DNA of 64,000 nucleotides from Agrypnia vestita (GCA_016648135.1 JADDOH010023117.1:186001-250000), one strand, 5' to 3'. Positions 24,038 to 35,544 are shown, counted from the first letter of the stretch. A program made the numbers and translations. The notes: generated by a model from the letters alone, not told the origin.

Positions 24038-24808
24038 GAGATAAATTATAAAAGTACACATGGAAGTCTTTTTTGGCAGGCGTCACGGCTGACAACCTCT
24101 CATGAGGCTGGCTTAAGTGATCGCTTTACACAATGTAACATGCATAACTCCACTCAAAAAGTGAGTAATATATAAAATAATAATTAATAATTCCGATGAA
24201 TGACATATCGACGGCTCCTAAGTATAATATCGTAACCCATAAATTGACGATTTTGAGTTTTTTGTGTATACACATGTGTATTTAATTATATCTTTAATTC
24301 CAAGAAAGAAAAAAAAAATTTTTTTATGATAAAAAAACGTTATTTATTGCAAAATATTTTTCTTTCTTTTTTTGGAATTAAAGATATAATTAAATACACA
24401 TGTGTATACACAAAAAACTCAAAATCGTCAATTTGTGGGTTACGATATTATACATAGGAGCCGTCAATATATGTATATACATAAAAAAGAATATTGCTTC
24501 ATACAATCAAAAAATATAAAACTCTTATTTACCAGTGGCGACATCTATGTACCGTTTCATGGGAATGACAAATTTGCAACTGAATATGGCAATAGCATAG
24601 CTATATTAAATATTAAAAACAAGATTCATAAAAACCATTATCATAAAAATGTCGACCTTGGGTGGAATTGGTAAACGTTACATTGTATAAAGTGATCACT
24701 TAAGCCAGCCTCGACAGGTTGTCAGTTCTGTAATGCAAAAAAAAACTTCCATACATACTATCCCATACAAATAGCTTTGTCTCTGTGAGACATTTATGAT
24801 TTACCTTA
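24038..24808. repeat. Family D foldback element, copy 1, with a nested palindrome
   Basis: Outer arms share the block GGCTTAAGTGATC-CTTTACACAATGTAACAT and its complement. Copies are at 29590-29870 and 44375-44740. A separate, tighter palindrome at 24208-24467 occupies its centre. Confidence 0.7.
24208..24467. repeat. Nested 260-bp palindrome
   Basis: Arms of about 110 bp begin GACGGCTCCTAAGTATAATA and include TTTTGTGTATACACATGTGT, mirrored with very few mismatches around an AT-rich centre. It looks like one foldback element inserted into another. Confidence 0.85.
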
Positions 24809-26863
24809 ATATCAGAAAGATCTTCGTCAATTCTATATCTTTACAAAAATGTAATAGCATTTTTAACATTGAATTATCATAATTAATAATAAAAATATTT
24901 ATGTTATAATGAAAACACATTTTATTGTGATGTTGCAATTTCAGAACATTTTTCTTTGATATTTAAAAGAAATTAAATTATGCAATTAAAAAAACATACA
25001 GAAAAATCTATCTTTGATAAAATATTTGGTTACCACCGGGAAAAAAGTTCAGAGTTCATACTCAGAACATTTCCTTTTAGGGAAACAGTGATGCATTTTT
25101 CATGTACATCTTTCTAATTGATTCATTTTTTTTCATAATAAATGTTTTAAAAAAATTACAAAAACAGGAATTATTTTGACATTTTAATTCATGTTACCTT
25201 TAAAAAAGATCTCTCAGATCTAAATATTTAACCATACCTATTATTTGTTTACCATAATACTTATGTTTAAAAAGGGGAAATTCATTAAACACATCTTTAT
25301 AAATAATATATAAGCAGTTTCACATTCAAATTATTTCAATATTAGGTATTGTAGTACAATATCTTGAAAATTTTTGACACGGTTGCAATTATTTATAATT
25401 GCATTGCGATTCTTAAACTGTTAAAAAATATTGTCTTTTATAATTTCAACAATTAAAATACAAGTGTTTTTTTAACTGTTACAATAAAAAAAATTAATAA
25501 ATAAAAGAGAAATAATAAATACATAATGAATATTAAATTAAGGTTAATCAAAACAATTCACAATGGGTAGCCAGATGGTTTTAAAATGATGGGGACAAAT
25601 TTAAAAGACAACACCCTTAAAATAAATTATTTAACTAACATAAGCCTTGAATTGCCTACAATATTTTTTGCCACTTGGCCAACTGTTTTGAGCCCAGTCA
25701 GTTGAGACAAAATTAATTGGTTTTATGCATAGATGTACTATAAATATAGACTAGTCACTAAAAAACAAATCTGAGACATCTATATGTATATATTATGTAA
25801 TAAATGTATTAGTTAGATAGAGATAGAAAGTATTTTCATAACCACGTATAAGGAAGGACAATAAAACATAATTTTGGAGAACAAATGCGTATGAAGTTGT
25901 AGCTAATTGCAGTATTTACTTTTTGCCTCTTGCGCTTTTTGCCTTTGTCTGTTTGTTGTGTTAATCGTTGTAATGCTTCATCACATAATAAAGAAGAGGA
26001 TATAACCTTTCATAGGCGAGTTTTATTTCAATATTTGTAGAGAAATTCAAACCGACTTTAGAATACGGAGATTTCTGTATTTTCTACGTTGGTAGTCTAT
26101 GATGTTTTCTCTTTCTTTCTTATAGCGCAGCTAACCAACTCCCGCAATGTGCGTCTATGTTCACAGTAATTCGTGTTATAATTCTGTGTAGCAGATATTT
26201 TGGTTTGTAACTAGTCTATATTTATGCATCACTCCAACAGGCCTTATTTTCATCAATATTTTAACAAAATATTCACACAATAATTTGTGGTTTTAAGATA
26301 TGAAGGATTCAAAGATAAAACTGCTTCTATCCAATTGATGAAAATGAAGGATGAAATGTTTGAAAATGATTATATGGCAATACTGACAGTTTTAAAATTG
26401 ATAACTGTCTTTGAAAACTTTCTCTGGCTGTAAAATAATTAAAATAATAATAGTTAATTGGATAGTGGCAGTTTCCTTTTGAATCCCTTTTTACCTCGTG
26501 CCCTTGTGGACATTTCTACGAATTGAAAGGGATAAAGGTATACAGGTTTTTCTCACCGTAGATGTAGACCGTCCTGATACAGGTGGGCTCGCTATCACTT
26601 ATCACAATTTCATGATTCAAAGATTCAAAATAAATTTTTAAAACAGAATTCCTCAAAATGTGGAATATTTGAAGATTTAAAATTTTTTTTTACTTCTGCT
26701 GGTGCCCGCACAAGTGATGCTCAATTCTGCTCAAATATCATACACCATCATATCATAAAAATAATACGTTATACATTCAACTATTACTGTCATGTCTTTA
26801 AACAAATCTCACATGTCTTTTATATCAATTCCTTTACCGCTATTTCTCATTCATAATCATTAA
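24809..26863. other. Downstream of Stim; no gene seen
   Basis: AT-rich. If the first poly(A) signal after the Stim stop is not used, part of this may be Stim 3' UTR. Nothing else is recognised. Confidence 0.4.
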
Positions 26864-26869
26864 TTTATT
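26864..26869 (-). terminator. Stim: Candidate polyadenylation signal for Stim
   Basis: AATAAA on the minus strand, 13 bases past the TGA at 26882-26884. It is unusually close to the stop; a more distal signal may be used instead. Confidence 0.3.
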
Positions 26870-26881
26870 TATCAATGTACA

Positions 26882-27119
26882 TCAAGATTGATTGACACTC
26901 GCCACCTTCGAGGCTTTTTTTGAAAATGGGAAATGAATCTTTCTCCGCCGCGGACGGGGTTCGATAGTGTCGCTAGAGATTGCCTGGGTGACAGGAAAAG
27001 CGGAATTAACTACGACCGTTGTAGGCTCCGCTTGTGCGGTGAGTAGTGACTGCTCGGAGCTACTTGAACCGGTTCCGTCTTCACTGGGAATCGTGTGTTG
27101 GCGGTTCAGTCCGACCAAC
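26882..27119 (-). CDS. Stim: Stim, last coding exon: Ser-rich tail and polybasic C-terminus
   Basis: The acceptor TTATTCGCAG is followed by 1 + 234 coding bases and TGA. It encodes a serine/threonine-rich stretch (GTGSSSSEQSLLTAQAEP), a neutral linker, then PRPRRRKIHFPFSKKASK and a short end. STIM proteins of vertebrates finish with a lysine-rich segment that binds PIP2 in the plasma membrane at ER contacts; the position and charge here fit that role. No clear S/T-x-I-P end-binding motif is present (the nearest is HTIP). The first base completes an AG|G Arg codon with the exon at 27421-27523, so phase agrees. Confidence 0.85.
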
Positions 27120-27420
27120 CTGCGAATAACATTAATTTATTATATTGAAAAAAGAATTGGCAGTGTTAAAACTGATGCATATTTATTTCAAATAATCTTG
27201 CTGAGGTAGAAACATTACAACATACTTATATACATACAAAGAAATGATTATATCTGCATATTGAGCATTTTGAGAGTTAAATTAAAAAAATGATAGCATC
27301 CTAAAAAACTGGTGAAAAGGCTTTAACATAAAAATATTTTTTTGACATTGTTGAAATTTTATACATATTAAAAGCATCACGGACAAGAAAAAGATAATGA
27401 TATGTAAAAAATGACAATAC

Positions 27421-27523
27421 CTGTTATTACTATTATTGTTACTGGTCGTGCGTTGCTGGTTTAATGTTTCTTCCACGCAGATATCCAGTCCTGCTTCAGT
27501 ACTTCTTGAACGTACTATAGGAC
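27421..27523 (-). CDS. Stim: Stim, penultimate exon (cytosolic tail)
   Basis: 103 bases (2 + 33 codons + 2), bounded by a TTTACTCAG acceptor and an AACAG|GTATTG donor. It encodes PIVRSRSTEAGLDICVEETL followed by an Asn-rich run (TTSNNNSNN). It looks disordered and has no recognised domain. The phase links it to the exons on both sides. RSRST is a plausible phosphorylation site, an inference only. Confidence 0.82.
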
Positions 27524-28932
27524 CTGAGTAAATATTGTCTATAAATATGTGAGACACTGTATAAACTCTATTTAAATGTTGGATGCCATAAATATATATG
27601 GAATCTCACCCCTTAGACTGTATAAGTAGTAGATATAGAACAAAGGGACAATTAAAGATACCATCTTCAAGAATCACCATGGTACGACATCATTATACAT
27701 ATTTGGGAGTTAAATAGTACAATACATTGTCGCAAAACAAATTTCAAGAAAGGAACATTCCAAAATACGAACAGTTGAAGAAAGAAGTCAAATCCTTGAT
27801 TTTCGACAACGATGAATTGTAACATCGCCCACATGTCCACAGGCTTTTGTATAATAAAAAAAATTACTACTTCTAAATGGTTTCTGCTATTATACCTTAA
27901 TTTAGCTTGTAAATATTCCTCCCATAAGCTCGAGCTTTGGCTCATATTATGGGGAGTATAATGTCTGTAAAAATGTTGTAAAATAGAATCAATTTATTAT
28001 AAAAAACATGTATCTACTGTATAAATAAATATAATAAATTTTAAAAAAATATAGCCATAAAAAGGGGTATTATTTTTTTATGCATTTTTAAAAGGGTTTG
28101 ATATGTACATGTGTAGGAATTTTAACATTGTCAATGCAGCCTCCATTCATCTATTCCAATCTTGAATTGAAAAACTCATCATTACTCTATAACTTGATAG
28201 TATTCAGTATTCATACAAATATGTATAGTATAGTCAGGATTAACTTTGGTATAATCATCTCATTCTGTAATCATTTGTCTTCTTTTATAGAAAGCCAATG
28301 ATAATGCAAATAAGACAGAAATTTTTTTTTTTTCATGAGTCATACAAAACTTTTTGGTATTGGTCTATATCTAATTTTTCTTTTGTAATATTTGAAGGAG
28401 ACATCGCTATCATCACCACAATGTAACAAAATGTTACATGTATAAGGTAGGTTGAATGTATTTCTTCATGTGCTTATACTGAAAGACATATAAAATATTT
28501 TTCAATTTTTAGTATTACAATATTATACTGATACCTCGAGAATCTGAAATACAACATATGAAACTTCACTTCACTTCACTTATTAATGTGCTTGAGCAAT
28601 AACTCCTATTTAAGCTTTCAACAATTTTCTGCTTTGCATATCTGTTTTGGTTCTAAATTGTCATTATGTCATCACTCTTCGACATACTTCAAAAGTTTAA
28701 TTAACATGATAATTTTTTAAGAAACCTTATACATAGTATCTCAGATGTAGAATTTTGATAAACCGATTCGAGTTTATAGGGATTTTCTTTTATAGAATTA
28801 TTTACATCAAATGTTTTATGTGGGAGTTCAAATACACCGAACTTAAATAATTGCAGAATGTATATTACTAAAGATACTCTCTTTGAAAAGATGTATGAGT
28901 TAAACTACACTATTATACGTATACACAGTATT
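27524..28932 (-). other. Stim intron; no other feature seen
   Basis: First part of the intron between the exons at 27421 and 30040. It is AT-rich with no repeat partner until family B copy 3 at 28933. Confidence 0.5.
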
Positions 28933-29571
28933 CAGGGTGTAACAGAGCTAGTCCACAATACTTTACTAGTAGATTCCTGTCTAAATTATGAATCAAAGAA
29001 TTTCAAGCAACAATATTCAATAGTTACGAGATAAGCTAAATCAAATTTTGCATTTTCTTCATATAAAATTATTAAAACAATCCAGAAATTTGAACCAAAA
29101 TATTTTTGAAAGGCTTTAATTATTTAATCTTGTATTCAGGCGAAAAAAAATTAAGTCAATAGTTTCGTAGATAAGCGGCTTTAAAATTTGCATTTTTTTT
29201 TCAATATTATTGACTTATTTTCTGCAAAACTTGGACAATCATTTAAGCAAGTTAATATTAAAAATTAAAAATACATTTGCTTTAATAAAAGTCAAATAGA
29301 ATGATTAAAACTATACAAAAAAAAAACTTCTGGTTCAAATTTCTGCAAGATATTAATATATCATTTTATTTGACTTGTTTTAAAGGGCATAAATAATGTA
29401 CAATATTTGATTTAAGTCACTTTTTTGACAGTCCAACGCATTATAGAAAATAAGAAATCATTTATCTCTGTAACTATTGGTATTAGGATATTGTTGCTTG
29501 GACATTTTTGACTCACAATTTAGGCAGGAATCTACCCGTAAAGTATTTTGGACTAGCTCTGGTTACACAAT
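28933..29571. repeat. Foldback element, family B, copy 3
   Basis: Ends CAGGGTGTAACAGAGCTAGT and a decayed complement. The inner arms show the AGCAACAATATTCAATAGTT and TATTGTTGCTTGGACATTTT blocks. It lies in a Stim intron. Confidence 0.8.
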
Positions 29572-29589
29572 TTATAAGGGATGAACTCT

Positions 29590-29870
29590 CCACCTTTTGA
29601 TTAAGATAAATTATAGATGTCTCGCAGAGACGAAGCTATTTATATGAGAAAGTAGTAATGTCATTGGGTGGAATTGTGAAAGTTGAATTGTGTAAAGTGA
29701 TCACTTAAGCTAGCCATATGATAGGTCTTAAGCCCTATAAACACCCAAGGCTTCCATACCTACTTTTCCATATAAATAGCTTCGTATCTGTGGGACATCA
29801 ATAAATTTATCTTAATTAATGATGTCCCCTTCTGGGGACATAATCCAGTAATTGTGTTTCTAAAAATACT
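29590..29870. repeat. Family D foldback element, copy 2
   Basis: Centre block GTAAAGTGATCACTTAAGCT, with outer arms TCTCGCAGAGACGAAGCTAT and its complement. The right end is a CCAGTAATTGTGTTTCTAA block also seen in copy 3. Confidence 0.7.
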
Positions 29871-30039
29871 CATAAAATATTGTCACCTGTTGATTTACTT
29901 AAAACTGAAACAATAATTCGGTGCAAAGAAAATGCCTGGTGAACAGAAGCAGATTCATGAAATCGGGATAAAAATAGATTTACCCTGTTTTGCATTTTTT
30001 CTACAGCAATTAATTAGCTTCTCTACCTGTAATCCTTAC

Positions 30040-30200
30040 CTGCTTGGGGCACGTTCCTCCGGGGTGGAGGCTGGGGGGCTCTTTGGATGGAGTTGGTCCT
30101 GACGCTGCCCAGTGGAGCCCGGTTCAGCTGAGGCTGCGACCGAGACTGAGAACGCACACCCTCTCCTCCTCGGGAGAGATCTTCTCCTGTCCAGTTTACA
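30040..30200 (-). CDS. Stim: Stim exon: Ser/Arg- and Pro-rich tail
   Basis: 161 bases (1 + 53 codons + 1) between a TTTTTTCAG acceptor and a GCAG|GTAAGG donor. It encodes VNWTGEDLSRGGEGVRSQSR, an SQPQLNRAP segment, then RAPQPPPRRNVPQA. PQPPPR fits the PxxPxR SH3-binding consensus. Vertebrate STIM1 also has a Pro/Ser-rich tail, but I see no residue-level match here. Junction phases agree on both sides (AA|T Asn in, G|GT Gly out). GC-rich, in strong contrast to its introns. Confidence 0.85.
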
Positions 30201-30254
30201 CTGAAAAAAATTACCATTCAGTCGATAGTGCTAGGATTATCAATTTAAAAGAAT

Positions 30255-30345
30255 GACCTCAATGAGACACTCGGCCGTTTACTGAAAATAACAAGATTGT
30301 TATCTGGCGATTGTTACCCCAACACCCAAAAATAGAGAAACATCA
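30255..30345. repeat. Family E/F terminal fragment
   Basis: CGGCCGTTTACTGAAAATAA followed by CAAGATTGTTATC and a GATTGTTACCCCAACACCCA block. On the minus strand this matches the right end of family F. It is a truncated copy in a Stim intron. Confidence 0.55.
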
Positions 30346-30489
30346 AGACATCTATCAAACGTCAATATTCCTACCACTGTGATGAAAATATTGGCATTAT
30401 TTAATATGTTTAATATATATAACTCTTTGGATGAAAAATTAGTAGATATAAGTGAAACAAACTGATTTCTTTTTAAATAATGCTTTTAA

Positions 30490-31102
30490 CCGGTCGGGTG
30501 CCGGAGCGCAGAACTGCGCGAAAACTTTTGTACTCTCTATGTGCCGGAGCGCAGATCTGCGTTCCTTAGACACGTATGTGAATTTGACCTATTTTACCTG
30601 CGTTTGTGGGTTTTTGAAGCTTATCATTGGTTGTATCTCAAGTTTTTGAATAAATGAACGAGTTCTATTTGTCAAGTAACCTCATTTGCCGCGCAAACCG
30701 GATAAAAAATCATTCCAAATCTTGTCTTCGAACCGAGCATTAATTGTGTTATTTATCTGTTAAAAAAAGTGTTTAAATTGAGTATTTTTATATTCTTTGA
30801 TATATTTAGAATGAAAATATTGAATTACAATATCTTTAGTGTTATTGCTTCCATGGTTTTATTTGATAAACATGTGCGTACATTTCTGACAGTAAATTTC
30901 GTTATTTATTTTCATTATTAATAAATAAGTCATTATTGTACAAGTAATTATTGAAATATAAGTAATTATTGAAGTCTGTATATAGAAACTGCAACTTCTA
31001 AGCGATTATTGTTGATTTTTACATTAATATAACCATACAAAGCAACAAATTGCACCGCAGACAGGGTACATTCCGCGTTACGTATGGCCGGCACCCGACC
31101 GG
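30490..31102. mobile_element. TTAA-flanked MITE, piggyBac-like, 613 bp
   Basis: Perfect 15-bp inverted ends CCGGTCGGGTGCCGG, with TTAA immediately outside both (30486-30489 and 31103-31106). Inside the left end the unit GTGCCGGAGCGCAGA occurs twice (30498 and 30541). The interior is AT-rich and non-coding. TTAA duplication is diagnostic of piggyBac-type movement. Confidence 0.85.
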
Positions 31103-31322
31103 TTAAACTTTTAAAATAATGCAATTATTATTTTAAAAGTACATACTTATTTCAACATACAACATACATTTTTATTCTTTCAAAAATAAAATTTATTGGA
31201 TTCCCACACTGCCGACTGAAGAATTTTTTTACAGTTGATTAAGAAAGGATTTTTTATGCAACATATTTAAATCACAATTATCATCACAATTATTCATCAA
31301 AATAAATCACAATTAAACTCAC

Positions 31323-31547
31323 TTATCTCCTCCAAGTGTAAATTGGATGTTGTCTCTTAGCCTCCCATTGGAGACAACGCTACGTCCTCCGCCCCCCCCA
31401 TCTTCCGCACTTCCCGAGTCCAGCTGCGAGGGCTGGGAGCGAGCCTCCCGGAGATGATTACGGTACTGCGCAATGCGATCTAGATACTGGGCACGCAGCT
31501 CGTGAGCCTTGCGCTCGTCAGTTATACGCTTTTCTTCCAGCTGTGCT
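31323..31547 (-). CDS. Stim: Stim exon: charged helix and Gly-rich linker
   Basis: 225 bases (1 + 74 codons + 2) with a TGTATTTCAG acceptor and a GATAA|GTGAGT donor. The first 36 residues (AQLEEKRITDERKAHELRAQ, then YLDRIAQYRNHLREAR) have the heptad-like charge pattern of a coiled coil and continue a helix begun in the exon at 33188. After that come SQPSQLDSGS, a GGGGG run and a short charged end. A coiled coil this far beyond SOAR is not a feature I know from vertebrate STIM1, so it may be insect-specific. Reading past the donor gives a stop at once (GGDK, stop). Confidence 0.85.
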
Positions 31548-31952
31548 CTGAAATACAAAACAGTACTGCAATACACCAATGCTGATACTTTCATTGCTTA
31601 TACATGTACTTTATATTTTATATTTTACCGCTTATACCTGATATTGTTTTATATACTTCTTGAATGTTATGTAATATTTTTTATTTTTTTATATAAACTA
31701 TGACTTATAATTTTATATCTTATATGTACTGCTTATCCTTGATATTATATTATATAGTTCTTTCTATATTATCACATTTTATATGTAAATCACCAGGGCC
31801 ATTTCTACTAGTAAGCAAGACTAGACGGCAGCAAAATTTTAGGAATGTCAAAAAGGGAGATTAAAAAAATAAATCTTAACATCGAAAATGTCAACAATGA
31901 ATTTTGAATACAAAAAATGCGAAACCCAAATGTGCTGAATTATCTGTGCCAA

Positions 31953-32095
31953 AACAAAATACAAAATGGTTTTCCTAATTTGTTTTTAGCTCTTCGTATC
32001 CTTTTGACTTTACCAATATCAGTGGCAAATGTGGAGGAGTTTCAACACTAAAATTAATAAAAACCATCTGCGAAGTTCAATGACGTATTTTACAG
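31953..32095 (+). pseudogene. hAT-type transposase C-terminal remnant
   Basis: Reads NKIQNGFPNLFLALRILLTL, then PISVANVEE, then after a frame change STLKLIKT. This is the conserved C-terminal dimerisation region of hAT transposases (LP-SVA--ER-FS-LKLIK). The rest of the gene is missing. It lies in a Stim intron, opposite to the gene. Confidence 0.75.
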
Positions 32096-32288
32096 TTTAA
32101 TTTTGAAACAAGTTCTTTCATGAGGGCTATATGATAAGTACCCGTATTTAACAATTGATGGAAAACAGTTCATGTCAAACGGGGAAGTCGTCGCCGAAAC
32201 AGAGGCCTATTTTTTTGAGTTCAACATCGCTGGGTTAAGTGTATCGAGCTGAAAGGGACGATGTTGATAAATAAAAGAATTAAAACTA

Positions 32289-32499
32289 GAGTGCCACCAC
32301 TATAACTTGGCGTGCGAGGGAGGGCGTCCCTGTCGCGAAACAGAAGTTGCCAGGTTGTAAATTTATTACATAATACATAAAGTACTGAATGTCCGGTGAC
32401 CAGTGTCAGAGCCTTTAATATAAATTTGGTCGGGTAACAGCGCGCTCCGCGGCGGCCGCTCTATCTGTCAAACTGTCAGACGGTAATATCGGTCCATAA
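32289..32499. repeat. Dispersed 205-bp repeat, copy 2
   Basis: Partner of 19019-19225; begins AGAGTGCCACCACTATAACT and ends ATATCGGTCCAT. On the minus strand it carries GPILPSDSLTDRAAAAER as in copy 1. What follows (32500-32785) differs and is LTR-like, with AATAAAGAGAGTGAATCGTT near its end, but I find no matching ends or target duplication. Confidence 0.8.
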
Positions 32500-32819
32500 T
32501 AAATATTAATTAGGCTTTGTATGTGTAATGTCGGTAGATATGCATAAATTGACAGATCGCCGGTATTCACATAATTGGACCGTGAGTTCATTTTTCTGTC
32601 TTCTGATTGGCGGACATAAAATGTCATCATTCAGTCGGTAACTGATTTATTGTTGATGTCGTCATCTATATCCAATGGCCGCTAGTATTGTATTACCTTA
32701 CTGTCAGTTGTATTATTGAAATAAAGAGAGTGAATCGTTGTGATCCGAGGAATTATTATTTCTATCTTACCCGCAACATCAGGAATTAACAGTATATAAT
32801 ATTTTTTACAACAGCCTCA

Positions 32820-33020
32820 CTCAAACACAGCTGGTGGGTAACTAAAGGAGCGTGTGTGTACATGCGCTTCTCTCGCTCTACCTCGCGTGACCATGCAAGG
32901 CACTCAGACAATACCGACACGTGGCCTCGAGCTGGTGAGGCGAGATGAGAGCGGGCGAGACGAGGCAAGAGCATCATGTACACACTCCCTCTTGGCATGT
33001 CTTGGAATCCCTCGGCGAGT
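32820..33020. other. Unassigned GC-rich patch in a Stim intron
   Basis: About 200 bp of GC-rich sequence lies 170 bp downstream (minus sense) of the exon at 33188-33290. It is open on both strands but shows no recognised motif and no shared splice phase. It could be part of a repeat with no other copy here. Confidence 0.3.
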
Positions 33021-33187
33021 ATGTACAGCCGGCATTATTTACACTACAATTAAATATTACTTAACAAAATTATTACTACATTATTTACGTTAAAATTAAA
33101 ATATTGACTCAGACAAATATTGAATTTAAATTGAATTCGTAAAAACTATAAAGCTTATTTTAATGTACGCCTGAAATATATAGCTAC

Positions 33188-33290
33188 CTGGCTTCAGCTA
33201 ATCGAAGATCCATTGGATAATGCCGTCCTTCAGGTGGGTCTAATTCTTCACTTCCAGAGGAATCCTCCTTCCAGCCAGAGGAATCCAATC
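33188..33290 (-). CDS. Stim: Stim exon after the 14.4-kb intron
   Basis: 103 bases (2 + 33 codons + 2) with a TTTAATGCAG acceptor and a GCCAG|GTAGCT donor, the weakest donor in the set. It encodes LDSSGWKEDSSGSEELDPPE and GRHYPMDLRLAEA. The first part is acidic and serine-rich; the end begins a helix that continues in the next exon. Its phase (G|GA, Gly) matches the exon at 47701-47784, which supports joining across 14,410 bp of intron. Confidence 0.82.
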
Positions 33291-34454
33291 CTGCATTAAA
33301 TAATTGCGAAACAAAATAATACATCTCTCCTATTTCCATCACTGACTAACCAGAGATACATAAATATTCCCAATTAAAAGACCTTGACATAGAAATATCT
33401 CATATTGATTTTTAAATGTAATTTTCCAGCACTGACTTTACCAGAGGCCATCAATGAATCCCCAGTGCGTTCACTCTCAAAAACCTGGGAGTTGGTAAAG
33501 GTAGTTATAGATTTATAAAAGCACTATAGAGAAAACTATATCTGCATACTTCATTTATGTCACGTTCAGTGTTGAAACAGTGGTATGAAATCTTCTAATA
33601 AAAATAAATATAAATAAAAATAAAAAATCATTTTTACAAATTAATTAGAAAACATGCAATGTAAATATGTATAAATAATGAATCCGCTGAAAAACAAATC
33701 ATAAAAAAATGCATCAACAGTCTCAATAAGCATTAGTTAAATTAATAGTATAATAAATAATATTTTCTTAACACCATGAATAAGAGTAGCGTGATAATAA
33801 TGCAATTGAAATTACAATAGATTTTCAATTTTCTAGATGAAGAGCCATTGATTTGTAGATTGACTAGGATGATGATTTTTAACTTGCCAGTTTGTTCTAC
33901 ATATTGCTAAAAATAACTAGATTACATGACGATAAATCAAATTATGTACGCCAAAGAATTTTTTTTTGTTGATTTATTTTGAATATCTATTTATTTATCT
34001 TTGACAATTAAGGATATACTGTGTTGAAAAATTTTCATACTAAATACACATTTCCTATCCAAAATAATATTATTATCCATTCAAGAGTCGGATATTATTT
34101 AATAAATACTACGTACACTACGATAATTTCATTTTCTTTAAATAAAATAATATTAATAACATAAATATATATTTAATATGTATACATGTAAAGTTAATGG
34201 ATAAACATATTTAATTGGTTGCAAGTATAATAAAACATGCTGCACAATGATTTTGTTGATATTTGAAAAATAGACCATTTCTATAATTTTAATAAAACTA
34301 ACTAAAATTAAGCATACTTTTTTCCTCTTTCTTATAATTCTGATCCATCACACCAGCCTCCCTCTTATCCTCTAGGCTCGAGCCTCAGCCTAATATGGGA
34401 CAGTATCTTGTGGGAGTTAATGCCAATAAAAATATCTTCAACTTGAAACTATAT

Positions 34455-34660
34455 ATAAATAAAATACTTGTGTAAGACCACTTTTAAGTTTAAGTTATAC
34501 ATAACTGGTTTTGAGAACTACAGATGTTCTTATCTACAGGTGAGAATATAAACTGTTTATATTCTCACCTGTAGATGAGAACATTTGTAATTCTCGAAAC
34601 TAGTTGTATACATTTAACTTAAGCTCAAAAGTGGTCTTACATAAGTATTTTATTTACATT
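34455..34660. repeat. Palindrome with arms of about 95 bp
   Basis: ACTTGTGTAAGACCACTTTT at the left is mirrored by AAAAGTGGTCTTACATAAGT at the right. The centre is TATAAACTGTTTATA, flanked by TTCTCACCTGTAGAT-type sequence. Mismatches are scattered. Confidence 0.85.
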
Positions 34661-35544
34661 TTTTTTTAAAATAGAAATGCGAACATGGAATGTAATTTTG
34701 CAGAAAGCAGCCAGCCACAAAAAACTCAAACTGAGACAAAAGCACTCTTGTCTTAAAATGGAATAATCAAATCTACCAAAACCTAGAATATTCTTTACTT
34801 CAAAAAATTATAAATAATATATAAATGCCAATTTCTAATAACTATAAAGTGGATTGAAGTGAAGATATTTAGGAATTTTGATGTTTTTTCGTCTGTCTGA
34901 TCTTATTATATAAAAAGGCAGAAAACAGCCAGAGTTACTTGTCTATTATGAATATCTGTCAATTAAATTTATATTTGTATGGGATTTTTATTATCGCCAT
35001 GTGAATATGTATTTTTTAAACTATATAATAATACTCTAAATATATAACTAAATAACTGTTTTCTGGTGAATATGTTTTGAGGAATAATCATATTAAAAGT
35101 GTTTTAAGTGGCGTGGGCACTTTCTTCAGATTTGAAAATGTTGTTTTAGCAATCAATAAATATTTCGGAAGGCGATTACTGTGAATTTTTGTATGAAAGC
35201 GGCTTGACTGGTTTTAGTAGAACATAGAATTGACCTTACTCCCTCCGATGACATTAATATCTCATTTTTAAAATTGTAATTAAAATTGTAGCCTGGCGCA
35301 TTTCTGCACAACTGCATTCAATTATCGTGTCATTCCACAAAGTTAATGCCAAATCAATAAATAATATAACATGAAACTAAGTATTATATCTTATAATTTA
35401 AATAAATATTGCTCATTAAAAGCCATTTCAAACATCATTAGTGGGTTAACGTGCCAAACTTTGCACGATCAGTCAATCCACAAGCATGATGTGTTGTGAT
35501 TAAGTATCGGCTTGCAATAATCACAACACCAACACTCACAACAA

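Noticed and set aside
23671..24039. 122-codon plus-strand ORF
   Set aside because: AT-driven composition, no motif, and its end is repeat family D sequence.
30023..30217. Stim isoform ending VPQAGKDYR by reading through the donor at 30040
   Set aside because: Only a few AT-rich codons lie before the stop, with no composition change like that at 47639. An ordinary intron stop is the simpler reading.
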